Source: Hepsetus odoe
Lineage: Eukaryota > Chordata > Actinopteri > Characiformes > Hepsetidae
Length of the DNA: 64,000 nucleotides
NCBI GenBank assembly: GCA_017165825.1
Contig: CM029381.1
Span: 2,573,054-2,637,053, forward strand
Reading direction: 5' to 3'
Positions 34,180-46,400 of this stretch are shown here, in pieces; the stretch's first letter is position 1; the number at the start of each line of letters is the position of its first letter. Under the pieces are notes generated by a model. It ran no database searches. It saw nothing but the letters and a program-made list of their open reading frames with translations, and was not told the origin of the DNA. A program made the translations under genes and the position numbers.

Positions 34180-37010
34180 ATTCAAAGTTCTTCTGTGCAA
34201 TAAACGGAGTATCTGGACACCCATAATGACCGAGTTCAGCTTCTTTAAGATGTAATCATGGGTGACGTTTGGGACTAAACCAGTGAAAAATAGTCAGCAA
34301 GAAAATATTAGACGTCAATATTAACCCACAATCAAACCTCTGAGAAGTTCTGAGAGCATAACTTCACAAACTCTCACAATTGTGCTGACCCACTGTGGAC
34401 TGGAATAAGCTCCAGCCACCCCCTGGTGAGGATCAGCAGCTCAGAGGATGGATGGATGGATAATATTTCCGACAGTGCACAGTATCTTTTTAAACGGCTT
34501 TAAACCTTCATAGACGCTTCCTGACGGCGTTTCAGAGCCGATTCTGCTTGTCATTAACATGTAAATGCGTTCGACGCCCCACACCAACAGCCCACAGGTC
34601 GCTCTTCCATTTACAATTCGCCAGCTTTAAGAGGGTAATTTAGGACTTCCTACTCGGCTGCTTTGAAGAGCGTCTGTCAGCACCTGGATGCCTGATGCGT
34701 TAAGCTTTATGTGTTTTATTCGGCTCTGGCTGGATAATGAACTTTTATCCTTGAAAGTTTAGTGAAGGTGCTTGATTGATTAAAGTATTTCTCAGGGAAT
34801 TTGCTGTTGGTGGAAGCAGATTCTCCCAGTATCAACACCCAACAACACCTACACCATCATACGCTTCCTCACAACGGTTGGCATTTTCCAAAACATTCTT
34901 ATTTCTGCTGTTGAACTAGGATCACTATTATTTATATTGATTTATATTTGTTAGTGAGTAATCCAACAATTTGCTTTGTTTTACTTACGTTTACTAACGT
35001 ATTCCCGAGCTCCTGCTGGTGATCTGCAAAGATGCTGTTTAGCGCTAATAGCTAAGCATAGCTATTATAGCAGAACTAAGAGCAATAAATTCACACGTTC
35101 TTTTGAATTGAATTACACGATTTCAGAGTCTTGTTATATAACACTGGTGCAGATGGACATTTCCTGGAAAAGCAATGTGAATCCTACCAAACCTGTGGAC
35201 TAACTCGAGTTTATCCCAAATTTCAATGCCTTGCTGCAAACCAGCCTTAAAGAAAAGTAGTGCAGTGGGTGTTTGGTTGAGAAAAGTATAAGAAGGAGCA
35301 CATGCAGCTGTTTGATTCTGGGACAGGATGTTGAACTTGCTTCCTTCTGATGAATAAACATGGATGTTCTTTCTGCCCAAAAATGGTACCTTAGAATTAA
35401 CCCTAAATTTGGTAGAGCTCTTTGATGGCCTTTTCCCAAAAATAGAGAACTGCTTTTTGAACATGTTCTGCTCTGGCTTCTTTGAACTACACCTTTACAG
35501 CAAATCGGTCCACATTTCCACCACTTTGGAGAGGAAGCTCCAGGATGTTCCAGGACCACACGGCAGAAGTTTAAGAAGGACATGTTCACTTATTTCGTCC
35601 CCGTTCCCGCACAAAAAGCAAGTTTTCGCCAAAGTGTCAGGTTCAGAACCTGTTCGTTTTTTGGTGGAAACTCAAAATTTCGTGGCAGAAAAAGAAGAGA
35701 GTCTTTTATAATTATACCCCTGATGTCCTCATTGGTTTCTGGCTTCTATAAAAGGTTATCCTATTGATTAAATTTACTTCATTTCTAATCTCGTTCTGCA
35801 AATCAAGGCACCATTTTATGTAAAACACTGGACCATATCTGACATTAAGTTTCTCTAAAGGGGTTTTTGCACTCTGTGGATGTCTGGATCATCTGGCCAG
35901 TGCTGTAAATAACACTCTAAATCACTTTGTTAGCATGTTAACCTAAGTTAAGTTATTCAGAAGTTTTAAAAAGTCGGTGGATCTTCCAATTGAAGCCAAA
36001 GGATTTTCTCTGAATAAATGAATGCCTGCAATAATTTGGTGGAAAGAATAAACCCTAAGGGGGTTCTTTTAATCTTAAAATGAATTATGGGATTAATTCT
36101 CCCACATGCCATGAAGAATGTCTCTTTCTTTTGAACTCTGTTAAGAGACCTGTATCATGGGAGGTTTTTAATAAACTTTGGTGTCCGGAAATGGGGCTGA
36201 ATGGCTGAGACATTTTCCGCAGTTGCGATGTAAACACAGTTATTTTCTTTCAGTTTAATTTATTCAACAACAACAAAAAAATTTCATGCTTTAGACTCAA
36301 GGAATAAATGCCAATTCATCAGCTTTGAATTATTTTATTTTTAACATTTTTCTAGACTCAATGTCTGTTTGAAAAAAGTAGGATATTATTCAAAGTGCAT
36401 CACTTGCGATGAGAAATTGGACTCAAATTCAGTTTGCAGCTGACAAAATGGTCCATTTTTCAGCCCTTTATGTAACGAAGGTACCACGTCTCAGTATGAA
36501 GAAGAAAACTGACTTTATAGACTATCTCCTAAACCACCTCCACAGCCTCCACCAACTGCTGAGTGCGGTTCAAAGAAGGTTTAGGGATGGTTTGACAGAG
36601 CAGATTTGGGTGACTTGAGGACCATTTGGGGAAAAGGAAAAGAATGTGGGTCATAATCTGACTCCTCGCCCAAAGGAAGTCCCTCTCCACACTTCCGACT
36701 ATTGCTTCATCCTCGTCCCTCATCGGCTACTTAGGAAGTCCAGGAGAAGTCCACTCTGGAATGTGTCCAACCCCAAAAATTCCTCCCGAGCGTTGCTCTC
36801 GCTTTCATCGCTTGTAATGCCAACAAACACAAAATCTCGCTCTCCCCACAGACTTTCATTCGCTCCCTCTTTCCCTGCAGCACTCGCTCACTCCAAATAA
36901 GCCATCCAATATTTCTCCCATGACACGCGCTGCAGCTGAACCAGTGGGTTGCCATGTCTAAAGGGGTTATACTGTAAGTAATGTGCAAGATGTTAGAGCT
37001 GGAAAAATCC

Positions 37011-37052
<42 letters not shown>

Positions 37053-40000
37053 CCTCCTGAGACGTTAATGAAAGGACAATTGGGTTTCTAAGTGTTAAAG
37101 CAGAGATATGAATGAAATTTCTCCATTTAGTTCATGCTCAGAGCTGGTTATTTAAGCAATTTGTAAAACGTCTCCTCACACACTGCCGTTAACGTGTTCT
37201 CCATGCAGATTGATGCAGTGCTTCTTGATATTTGCACTTCCTGTCCTCTGTAGTGTTATGTAACTGTCCACACACTCAAAATTGGCATGGAAAGTGTAAA
37301 GTGCTGCTGTGAGAAATGTCATTTTTGTTGTTTTTCATCGCCAGGGTTTTATTGCCATTATTAGAATACAAATTCTGTACTGAGAGCAGAAATGCTCCTT
37401 AAAGAGTGTTTATCGAGGTTGTGCTCAGATTATTTCCTACATCCTCAGTGGTCCAGCCTCATGGGTCCACCAGCTGTGGTCCACCCTCATGGGCCCACCC
37501 TAAGTGTTCTGCCAGCTATAGTCCACCATAATGGGCTTTTCTGTTGCTCGGGCTCTTCACCATGTGTGGACCCTCCAGTTTAGGCCAGACTGTTCTTGGG
37601 GGCAACCTATATGTGCCACCTTCTCTGTAGTCCATACTCTTTGGTCTCCCCTTTATGGGACAGACTCTTCTATCCACTTTCTGAGTGATGGGCTAGACAC
37701 TCTGTTGTCCATGCTTTTCGGTCGACCCTCTGTAGGCCAGATTCTCAATACTGTCAATACTTTGGGCCATCCAGACTGTTCATGGCCCACACTCTTCTGA
37801 TGTCAGGATAGCTGAGTGGTGCATTCAGGTCACAGTCTCCCCTGGAGGCGTAGGTTCGAATCACACTACTGACATGCAGCATACTCTTCTGGGGCAGCGA
37901 TGGGGTTGTGTTTTGGGTCAGGGCTCCAGGATCAGAAGGTTGTGGGTTTGAATCCCATACCAGGCCCTTGAGCAAGGTACCATCCCCATTACTGCTCCCC
38001 GGGGTGCTGGACATGGCTGCCCACTGCTGCATGTTGTGTGTGGGCGTCCATCCTCTTTCAGGCCCTATTTTTTTGGAAGTTCTTCTCACTCCACAGTCCA
38101 ATCAAGACTAGAGGTTTCTCCGTGTCTGATGAGAGGGGGATTTTTATCGGTTCCGGTCCGTGGGGTCCTGTCAGTCTTCTACTGCGAAGTTCCTTTGCCA
38201 AGATGTTTCGGCAGAACGCTCAATCATCTGTCCATTACCTAAATCGCTTGTCCTGACGTGAGATGCAATCCCAGTTCTCCCCGTGTTTTAGATTATCTTA
38301 AAACCAGCTTAAAACCACAGTTTCAGGTGTGGGCTGATGTAGAAGTTTCACACAAACGTGGACTCTCTCTTTCACAGCCGCTAATGTAACGGCCGCCAGC
38401 TTGCCCTGACAGCACCTCCAGTGTGGTAATCCCAGGCCTCGCTCTGCGGCGCTGTTAATCCCGCTTTGTGAGCAGATTAGCAGAGTAGAGTCCGCTTCCT
38501 CATGCTGCTGCTGAAGAATGCCGGTCCCCAGAAGAAGCTTCAGGAGCCGAAAGGGAGCCATCGGGACTGCTCGGCGGCTCCACCTTCGCTCCTTTTTGGG
38601 ATCGCAACCACACGCATGACGTGGAGGGAGAATGGACGGCTGTTTATCATTAGAGGACGTGTTTGACTCGGGCCTCGTATTTCGGTCATGTTATTGCAGA
38701 CATGCTTTGACACATTTTATATAAACCAAGAGTGTTTCTGTTCGAGAGAGAGACCGAGACCCCATAACCCAGTGTAGGATTTCTGATCTGAGGTCAGTTT
38801 TGCCAGAAATCTGTCCAAGAATTCTCTTTCTGGGTTGTTTTTTTTTTTTCAAATTTTTTTATTCTTTTCTTCCTGTTATGTGTTTGTCTCTCAGTTATTC
38901 TCTTCCTGCTCTTCTTGTTTTCTTCCTTTTTTTTATAAAAAAAACAGCTTGGCTTTTCCCTTTTTTTTTTCTTGTATTTTTTTTTTTTCTTCCCTCTTCT
39001 GTGTTTTTTGTGTTTTTTTTTTTTTTTGGGGCTTCCTTTTTTTACTTTCTTCCTGTCTGTCTTCTCTTTTGTATTTTCGTTTTGAGCATCTTTCTGTCTC
39101 CCTCACACACTTTTTTGTTTGTTTTGTTTTGTTTCCTTTTTCTTACTGCATTTCTTTTTCAAGTCTTTCTTTGTTTTATGTGAAGACAAAAAGATTTGAA
39201 GGTCTCTCTGTCTCTGTCTGATTAACTATTTACCAGCCGTTAACCCTGATACTGATGGGTACTGGTGCCAGAAGGTGTTTGTTTTTTGTTTTTTTTTTTG
39301 TCTGTATGTCCCGTAGCAGAGGTGTAGTGTGAGGGAACTTGGGACGTTCTGAATCAACTGCAGAATTCTTGTTGCATTTATTGGTAGACCTGCCAGAAGA
39401 GAGTTACAGAAGTCCAGTTTGGAGATGACCAGAGATGGGACAAGCAGTTGCGTAGTGTGGGTGGAGAGGAATGGTCAAGTTCTTCTGATGTTGAAGAGAT
39501 GGCTGCATGACCTAGAAAGATCAATGATATGAGAGAAGAATGAGTGCTCATCATCCTAGAGGGGACAGTCTGAGAATTGTGAATGTGAAGGTTATGTCTT
39601 GGTGATTGCCCTCAGTGTAGAGAAGCTCAGTCTTGTTAGGATTAAACTTGAGATGATCTGTCATCCATGAAGAGATGTCAGCCGAGCAGTTAGAGGTTCT
39701 GGTCGAGACCTGGTGATCGTAGGAAGGAAAAGAGGATTAGTTGTGCGCTGTCTCCATAGCGCTGATGGGAGAAGCCATGAGAGGCTATGACATCTCCTAG
39801 AGAGCCAGTATACAGAGAGAACAGGAGGGGACTTAGGACAGAGCCTTGGGGAACACCAGTTGTCAGTCTTCGGGATGCAGACTGACGACCTTGCTATGAT
39901 ACTCGATATTGCCGATCCTCTAGGTAGTAGGCTGTACCAGCGATATCCAGGTTGTAGAGGAGGTGTAAAAGGCTGGAGAAACAAAAGTGAAGACCAGTTG

Positions 40001-40319
40001 ATCTTGCAGTGTGAAGTTCTTCTGAGACCGCCAGTAGAGCAGTTTCAATGCTCTGGTTTGAATCCAGTTTGGGTCATGGAGCCTATTTTGAGAGAGAGAG
40101 ATCAGATACAGCATATTAAAGCTCTCAAGTCTCTCATCCTCGGATCATGGTCTCAAATCCAAATGTCTTCAGTGTAAAAACAAATTAATTGGCTGTCCCA
40201 ATACTTTTGGAGCACCAGCACGAACTAATATGATTAATAGATTCAGGCCATAAAATAATGAGATGATGTGTTGAAAGCCAGGCTTTTTGTTTGACTAAGG
40301 AAGCCTGGGATTGACTGGC

Positions 40320-40353
<34 letters not shown>

Positions 40354-41776
40354 TAACGTGGCATCAGTATGAATTCTAACAAACGAGTGCGACTTCCTGG
40401 GAATCCTGGTGAAGTTTGCTCACAAAAAACGTGGCCTGACATCCAGCTGCATGTCTCAACCCATCTTCTTCTCGTTTCTGGACTTTAAAGAAGGTCACTA
40501 GGGTTACGACAATAGGAACGAGGCCCTCCTTTTAGTAAACCAGCAAATGTAAAAAAAAAACAAAAAATGTAGAATGACGTTTGTCCCAACAACACGTCAA
40601 CAGTTTTTATCATTTTTAAAACGTTTCTTTGGTGGGTTCAGCTGTTTAAGTTGTTTAATTTTCTTAATGATGAGCATCCATAAGAAAATCATAACCAAAC
40701 AAGTTACTGATTGATTGATTGATTGATTGATTGATCGTTGTTCTTGTTTAATAATTTTCAGTGCTGGCAGAACTGATGATGCGAAGCTTCTTCTTTCCAG
40801 TGGTTGGTTTAAATGTAACAATACACTGGACGATGCTAAATTGTCCCCTAGGTATGAGTGTTTGTCCTGTGATGGACTGGTGACCCGTCCGGGGTGTCCC
40901 CACCTTCAGCCTGCGAGAACTGGGATATACTCTCTCGCAACACTAATCAGGACAAGTGGGAAGGGCAAGCGGACAAGTTGATGTTAATCGCGTGACTGGC
41001 GCGAGAAGAAGGGTAAACGAGTGTTCTTAAGGTTTGTCTTCTCTTTGTTTCTTTGTAGCCCAGCGTCCTGGTGGTGAGTTACATCGAATCAGCGAAAGCA
41101 GCCGCTCAGTTTGGTTTCTACCAGCAGGCAGAATGGAAGCCAGACGACTCCATGATCGCAGTGGCGGTAAGAGACACCCACCTTCCTCTTTTCATCTCCC
41201 TCCGTCCCACACACAAACTTTTACTCCATCCGCCAGACCCGGTGTCTCCTTGAGCACAACCGCCATGGCAACCCTGACTCCAGAAATGACTCTTGATGTG
41301 CACATGCGTCTGTTTAAACAGAGGAAAGTCCCGTTAGCCGATAACTGAATAGCGATCACGGTTCCTTCATGCTGCAGTCCAGCCAACCAAGACTTTGGGC
41401 TTTCTTCCAGGGGACTCGTTTTTCCCACCGCAATCAGGACTGGTGGATTGGAGATGTAGATTGTCCACTGGTTGCGGGTCTGTTGGATGCTAACCCCCAT
41501 GCGCGTGTGCACACACTCGTTTTCTGCCAGACTGACTGCTGATGTCAACTTTAAGAGAATGACGTAGGAAGACCAGAGCGAAAGAGAAAGGAAGAAGTTC
41601 AAGGTCAAGTCTGGGAGCCCAGACGATCTGGAGGACATGAGCGCGAGAAAAGTCCTGTTTTTGTCTCGGCCGCCGTTTCAGTGCTGCTCAGCATATTTAA
41701 AGTTACTGTGTTGAGAGGCTGAGCTGCCCTGAGCTCAGCGTCACGGTTACGCCACTGAAGTTGATTCTGGAATCCG

Positions 41777-41811
<35 letters not shown>

Positions 41812-43386
41812 GGGACGAGTGGACTTTGGCTGAGTATGAACTCATGTCACGGTCGTTTATTGAGCTAAGAGGATACAGTCCGTCCCCACTATTAGCTTCC
41901 TTCTTCCAGCCTGCCACATGATCACACACATGTTGCGACAGTTTCCCATTTTGTGTGTGTTTTGAGATGTTTTCTAGCCCCTTGACTATTTCATCATATC
42001 TCTCAGGTTGCTAGGTGGTTGCTATGGCATCTCACACGGATGCTTAGGTGTTGTTTGCTTCGGCGTCCCGTGTGTTCACAAGGGTTTCGCTTCCCAAGCT
42101 GGTGGTATCCCGGGTGGTTGCTAGGAAGTTGCTGTGGCATCTCTGGCCAGTTTGTTGCGAGAGGGTTATGTTGGTGTTTCAGCTGTTGCTATGTGGCGTC
42201 CCATGTTGCCAACGGTGTTTGTAGTGTTGTTTTTAAACGGATCCCCCGCTTTTGATGTCAGTTTGAGGTTCATAGATTGAACAGTGGGTAAAACAATGAC
42301 ATCAGAAACGATCCCAATCGATTTTATTGGACTAAATTACTACATTCGTGCTTTTTGAGCCTGCCGTTTTTAAACGGGCCCGATCCTAGATTACGCAGCG
42401 GGTGAGAGCTCACTGTCCCGGCCCGGTCTTCAGTTTTCAGCCGCTCTGGTGAAAACATCAGCGTCCCTTTCTCTCTCTGCATGTAACCTGAAGCTGCTCC
42501 CGCTTTGAGTAACGGGATCCTTCATTTTCCGTCTCCTGTCGTCATGGACGGTGCTGCGTTTCAGAGGCAGCTTAAGTGTTTGTTTTCTTGTTTTTTTTTC
42601 AGACCCTTATTTTCCTCCTTCATCATCATGACCGCCAGAATCCATTCATCATGATGCGTCTGTCCGGAGAGAGAACTGTGGAACGAAAATGATAAATAAT
42701 GAGAAATTATTATTTGGTCAGTTCTTATGAAGATGGAATACCTGACACATTCGTGTAGTTTAAAAATGAAGGCAGTTCAGTTGTGCTGATGATCATGATG
42801 ATATTCACTGCATTACCTCCCAAAGAACCAAACCACAGTGTCTTTTCAGAATCCCTGAATCAGTCGATTCCTGGAGAATCATAATTGCGTCGAAAATGTG
42901 TTGAAACTTGAGGTTTACCGAGTCGACGAATCACCTCATGATCAAAACAAACCACGGGAATACGAACTATAAACTTGACCCCTGACTCTTTGAGTCATTC
43001 TTCAAAGGCTCGCAAATGAATCGATTGCAAACGAATCTTCTTGAATCGAATCACGGAGACCGAGCGCCCAGATTCACGTCCCCATCAGTCGCTCGTCTCC
43101 TTCAAACAACGTTCGCTGCTCCTGCAGCTCTCTTGCCTTAGGAAACACACACCACATCCTCCACTGCGCACGCACACACACACACACACACACACACAGC
43201 TTCCAGCACACTCCCTACCCAGTGTCATGTCACAACGACTTACTGCACACACTCGCCCGTGGGGGGTCTTTGCTGTAAATTAATGGCCGGGTTCGGGAAC
43301 CGAGTGTGAAAATCCTACTCTGCCTTTGTTGTGCAACAGGACATGGAGATCAAAGCTAGAGCTAAACACAGAAGGCCAGGAGAAAT

Positions 43387-43446
<60 letters not shown>

Positions 43447-46400
43447 CATTCTCTGCTGTTGAGAAGACACAAAAGCACCAATAACCCCCCAATGAAGTCC
43501 CTGCATTGTTTACGGCACGTGTGATTCATGATCTTGCCTCATTTACTGCTGAGTCATCAGCTCTGGTCCTTCACTTCAACAGCAGGGAAGTGGGACGACG
43601 ACTCCTCAGAAGAACGCGTTGCTTGAAGTTGTCTTCCTGTTCAGACAGGAGGACCTTCTCGCTCGCTGACTTGTGGTTTGGTGCGAGGTGACATAACCGG
43701 TATGTTGCCTTTGAGCAAGGTGCCGTCCCCATCACACGGTCGGCCAATGCTGCAGCATGTGTGGGTTAGAAGCAGAGGATGTGTTTTGTTGAGCTGTTCT
43801 TCTCTTCACTCGTGCACTCACTTCGGCCGAATCGGAATTTTTACTTGGGATCTCAGAGGTCTCGAGACCCTCATTTTTCTTTTTTACTCTTTGTTCTGTT
43901 TGAAGGTTCAGACGTAGATCACTGTGTCAATTAACCAACACAAAACAATCAAACTGCTCAGGTCCAGAGACTGGACTGAACATGAGAGACAACACTGTCC
44001 TTCAGGAAGATCTGGAGAACTGTTCCTCCAAGAAAGTCTGGGAGCAAAATATGAAGAAAAGTGCTGCAGATATGAACTTTAAAAGTCAAAAACGATTGGA
44101 TTTTTACTAATTGTTATGAATAAAGTCGTGCTTTATGGTAGCAAATGAGCTCCGGTCTGTTTCTTTGTCAGGTGACGCAGGCTTGTTTGCTTTGAATCAA
44201 AGCCTTTCTGTGGCGTTTGCTGCTTACGTCTCAGTTCCTCTCGTTCTGCTTTCCTCTTCCTCCTCTCGATCGCTCCCTCTTTACTTCCCCCTCGGCATTT
44301 GTGGACACGAGAAGTCGCCGTGCTTGCCAAACCGCGGCGTGTTGCTTTTCTCTTTAAACCCCAGAGCTCCCTTCAGTCGGCCAATCGGACGCCAGCGTTC
44401 CTGTGGAATGCGAAACACAAAGCGAAGCCCTCAGAAGTTCCCTCAGCAAGTTGAGACACAGCCGGCAGGCCTGCAGGCCCCGAAAATCTCACTTATCTCA
44501 CTTGCAGGAAGTGGCAGCACAGCACGAACCCGTTTGCGGTTTTAATGGCCGAGCGGCTCGCGGAGATCCGATCGAGACGAGGAAAGCGTTCGGCTCGAGT
44601 TCCAAACTGACGTGGTTGTTTTGTCTTCAGAAGCCTTGAAACGTGGAACATAGACTGTGTGCTTCCACCGTCTGGATCTGCGGAATATTAGCACCCCAAA
44701 GTCTTTCTGACTTTAATCCAAGTGAAGATGGATTTTTTTTGGGATTATGGACCTTCTCTGTTGGTCCAAGTGTGAAATTTTATTTATTTATTTAAATAGC
44801 TAAATTGTAAATATTAAAGTTTCAAGATTGAATGTTTAAAGTTTTACTGAGATTTTACCGTAAATCCTAGAAACATCTGAGATTATCAAGCGTGTGGAGG
44901 CCAAATGATCACCGCAGCTCTCATAATCTCATATTTTAGCAAAAAAAAAAAAAAAACAATCACAGTTCAGTTTATGGACGAGGCCCAGGATCAGAAGGTC
45001 GTGGGTTCGAATCCCAGACCAGTAGGTTGCCCTGAGGTACCCTTAAGCAAGGTACCGTCCCCATCACTGCTCTCTGGGCAGTTTTAAATAGCTGCCCCTT
45101 GCTGCACGGTGTGTATCGTTGAATTTACAAGTTGGGAAATTAACGAATAATTCATACTGAATACTGGATCATTTTAGAATTGAATCGTTTTTATAATCAC
45201 TGAATCAATTCAAACCATTATTGAATGATCTTTGGTCCCACCGTAGACGCAGAGTAATTCAGCCGTTTATAGACTAAGTATTAAATCATTATAAAAATTA
45301 TGTATTTTAGTATTAAGTTCCTTTGTACATAAATAGTTATTCATAATTTGATATCTATTTTAAGTCATATACTTCACAGTGAGTAGTTTGTCGGAGGTTA
45401 AAGTTGTGATTATTTGGAATGCCATTTAAAACATTTTTTTTTACTTTCTGTTATAAGTTTCAACATCTTACCTGTTTGGCCCAAACAGGTTCCTGCAACA
45501 ACTAGATGTTACATGTACTTTTGTTTCTCAGAGCCAGTAGCTTCGTAAAGCCTCAGCTTTTGAAAGTCACTTATTTCTTTTTCTCTTTAGTAACCACACC
45601 AGCTCGGTTCCTCTGCTCAGTGGAATATTTCCGCTGTAAGTGCTTCATAATTTAGCAGCAGATGAATCTTTCTTTTTTTTTTTGGTACACCAGAGCTCAA
45701 AGACGAAGCGGTCTTTCGGCAGGGTGCATGAATAATTTTGCATGAATTACTCATCTTTTAAAGGGCCGGTATCATGGAAAAGTGAAGTTTCATTGACTTT
45801 TCTTTGTGTAAACATTGTTTCCTTGTCCATACCTTCCATATAGTGTTTCATGATTCTTCACTAACCTAAAACATCAGGTTTTCATACGGAGAGGAGAGGA
45901 AAAAATATGTATTTATTGAGGAAAACAATCTAACGCTTGTTGAAAGGGACCTGTTTTCAGGGGGATTGCACAGATGGACATCCTGTTTGATTTCAAGGAC
46001 CTATCAAAGTCTGATCTCCACAGTGTTTGTGGAAGTGTGTCGAGGCACAGAGGAACTTTCCGAGGAGCTCCGAAAATAGTTGTTCCCCAGTTCGGAAAAG
46101 AGAAATCCCCTCCTAAAAGTTTGGACTATCCTCCGTCAGAAAGACTTGAGAGAAATTAAAGAAGTGCAAGGCCATTTACTCTCCCGGGGTGTGGCCGACC
46201 GCCTAAAAATCGAGCTGTGTGATGGTCTGCAAAGCCACAAAGGAAGTCGTGAACTGCATCTGAAGAGAATTTGGTGGCAGGAAATCCACCGTAAGCACAG
46301 AAGTCTTTCTATGAAATAATTTTTCAAGAAGAACGGAGGTTTTAATGATGAATTTAATATAATAATTTAAAAAAATTGTGGTCGCATTTACGGCTGAAAT

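Larger units (their letters stand above)
33359..41058 (+). other. ric1 intron 1
   Basis: No internal gene. 35100-35780 has long broken open stretches on the minus strand without a recognisable family. An AT/GT run lies at 34136-34180. A GATT repeat is at 40708-40735. Confidence 0.6.

Noticed and set aside
38800..39221. Phe-rich ORFs
   Set aside because: Translation of a T/C-rich tract.
44990..45025. tRNA gene suggested by a perfect B box GGTTCGAATCC
   Set aside because: The sequence around it is the recurrent SINE; no cloverleaf with acceptor stem can be formed.
45974..46319. ORFs MDILFDFKDLSK... and MFPSSEKRN...
   Set aside because: Short, no recognised domain, inside ric1 intron 2 with no matching splice phases.
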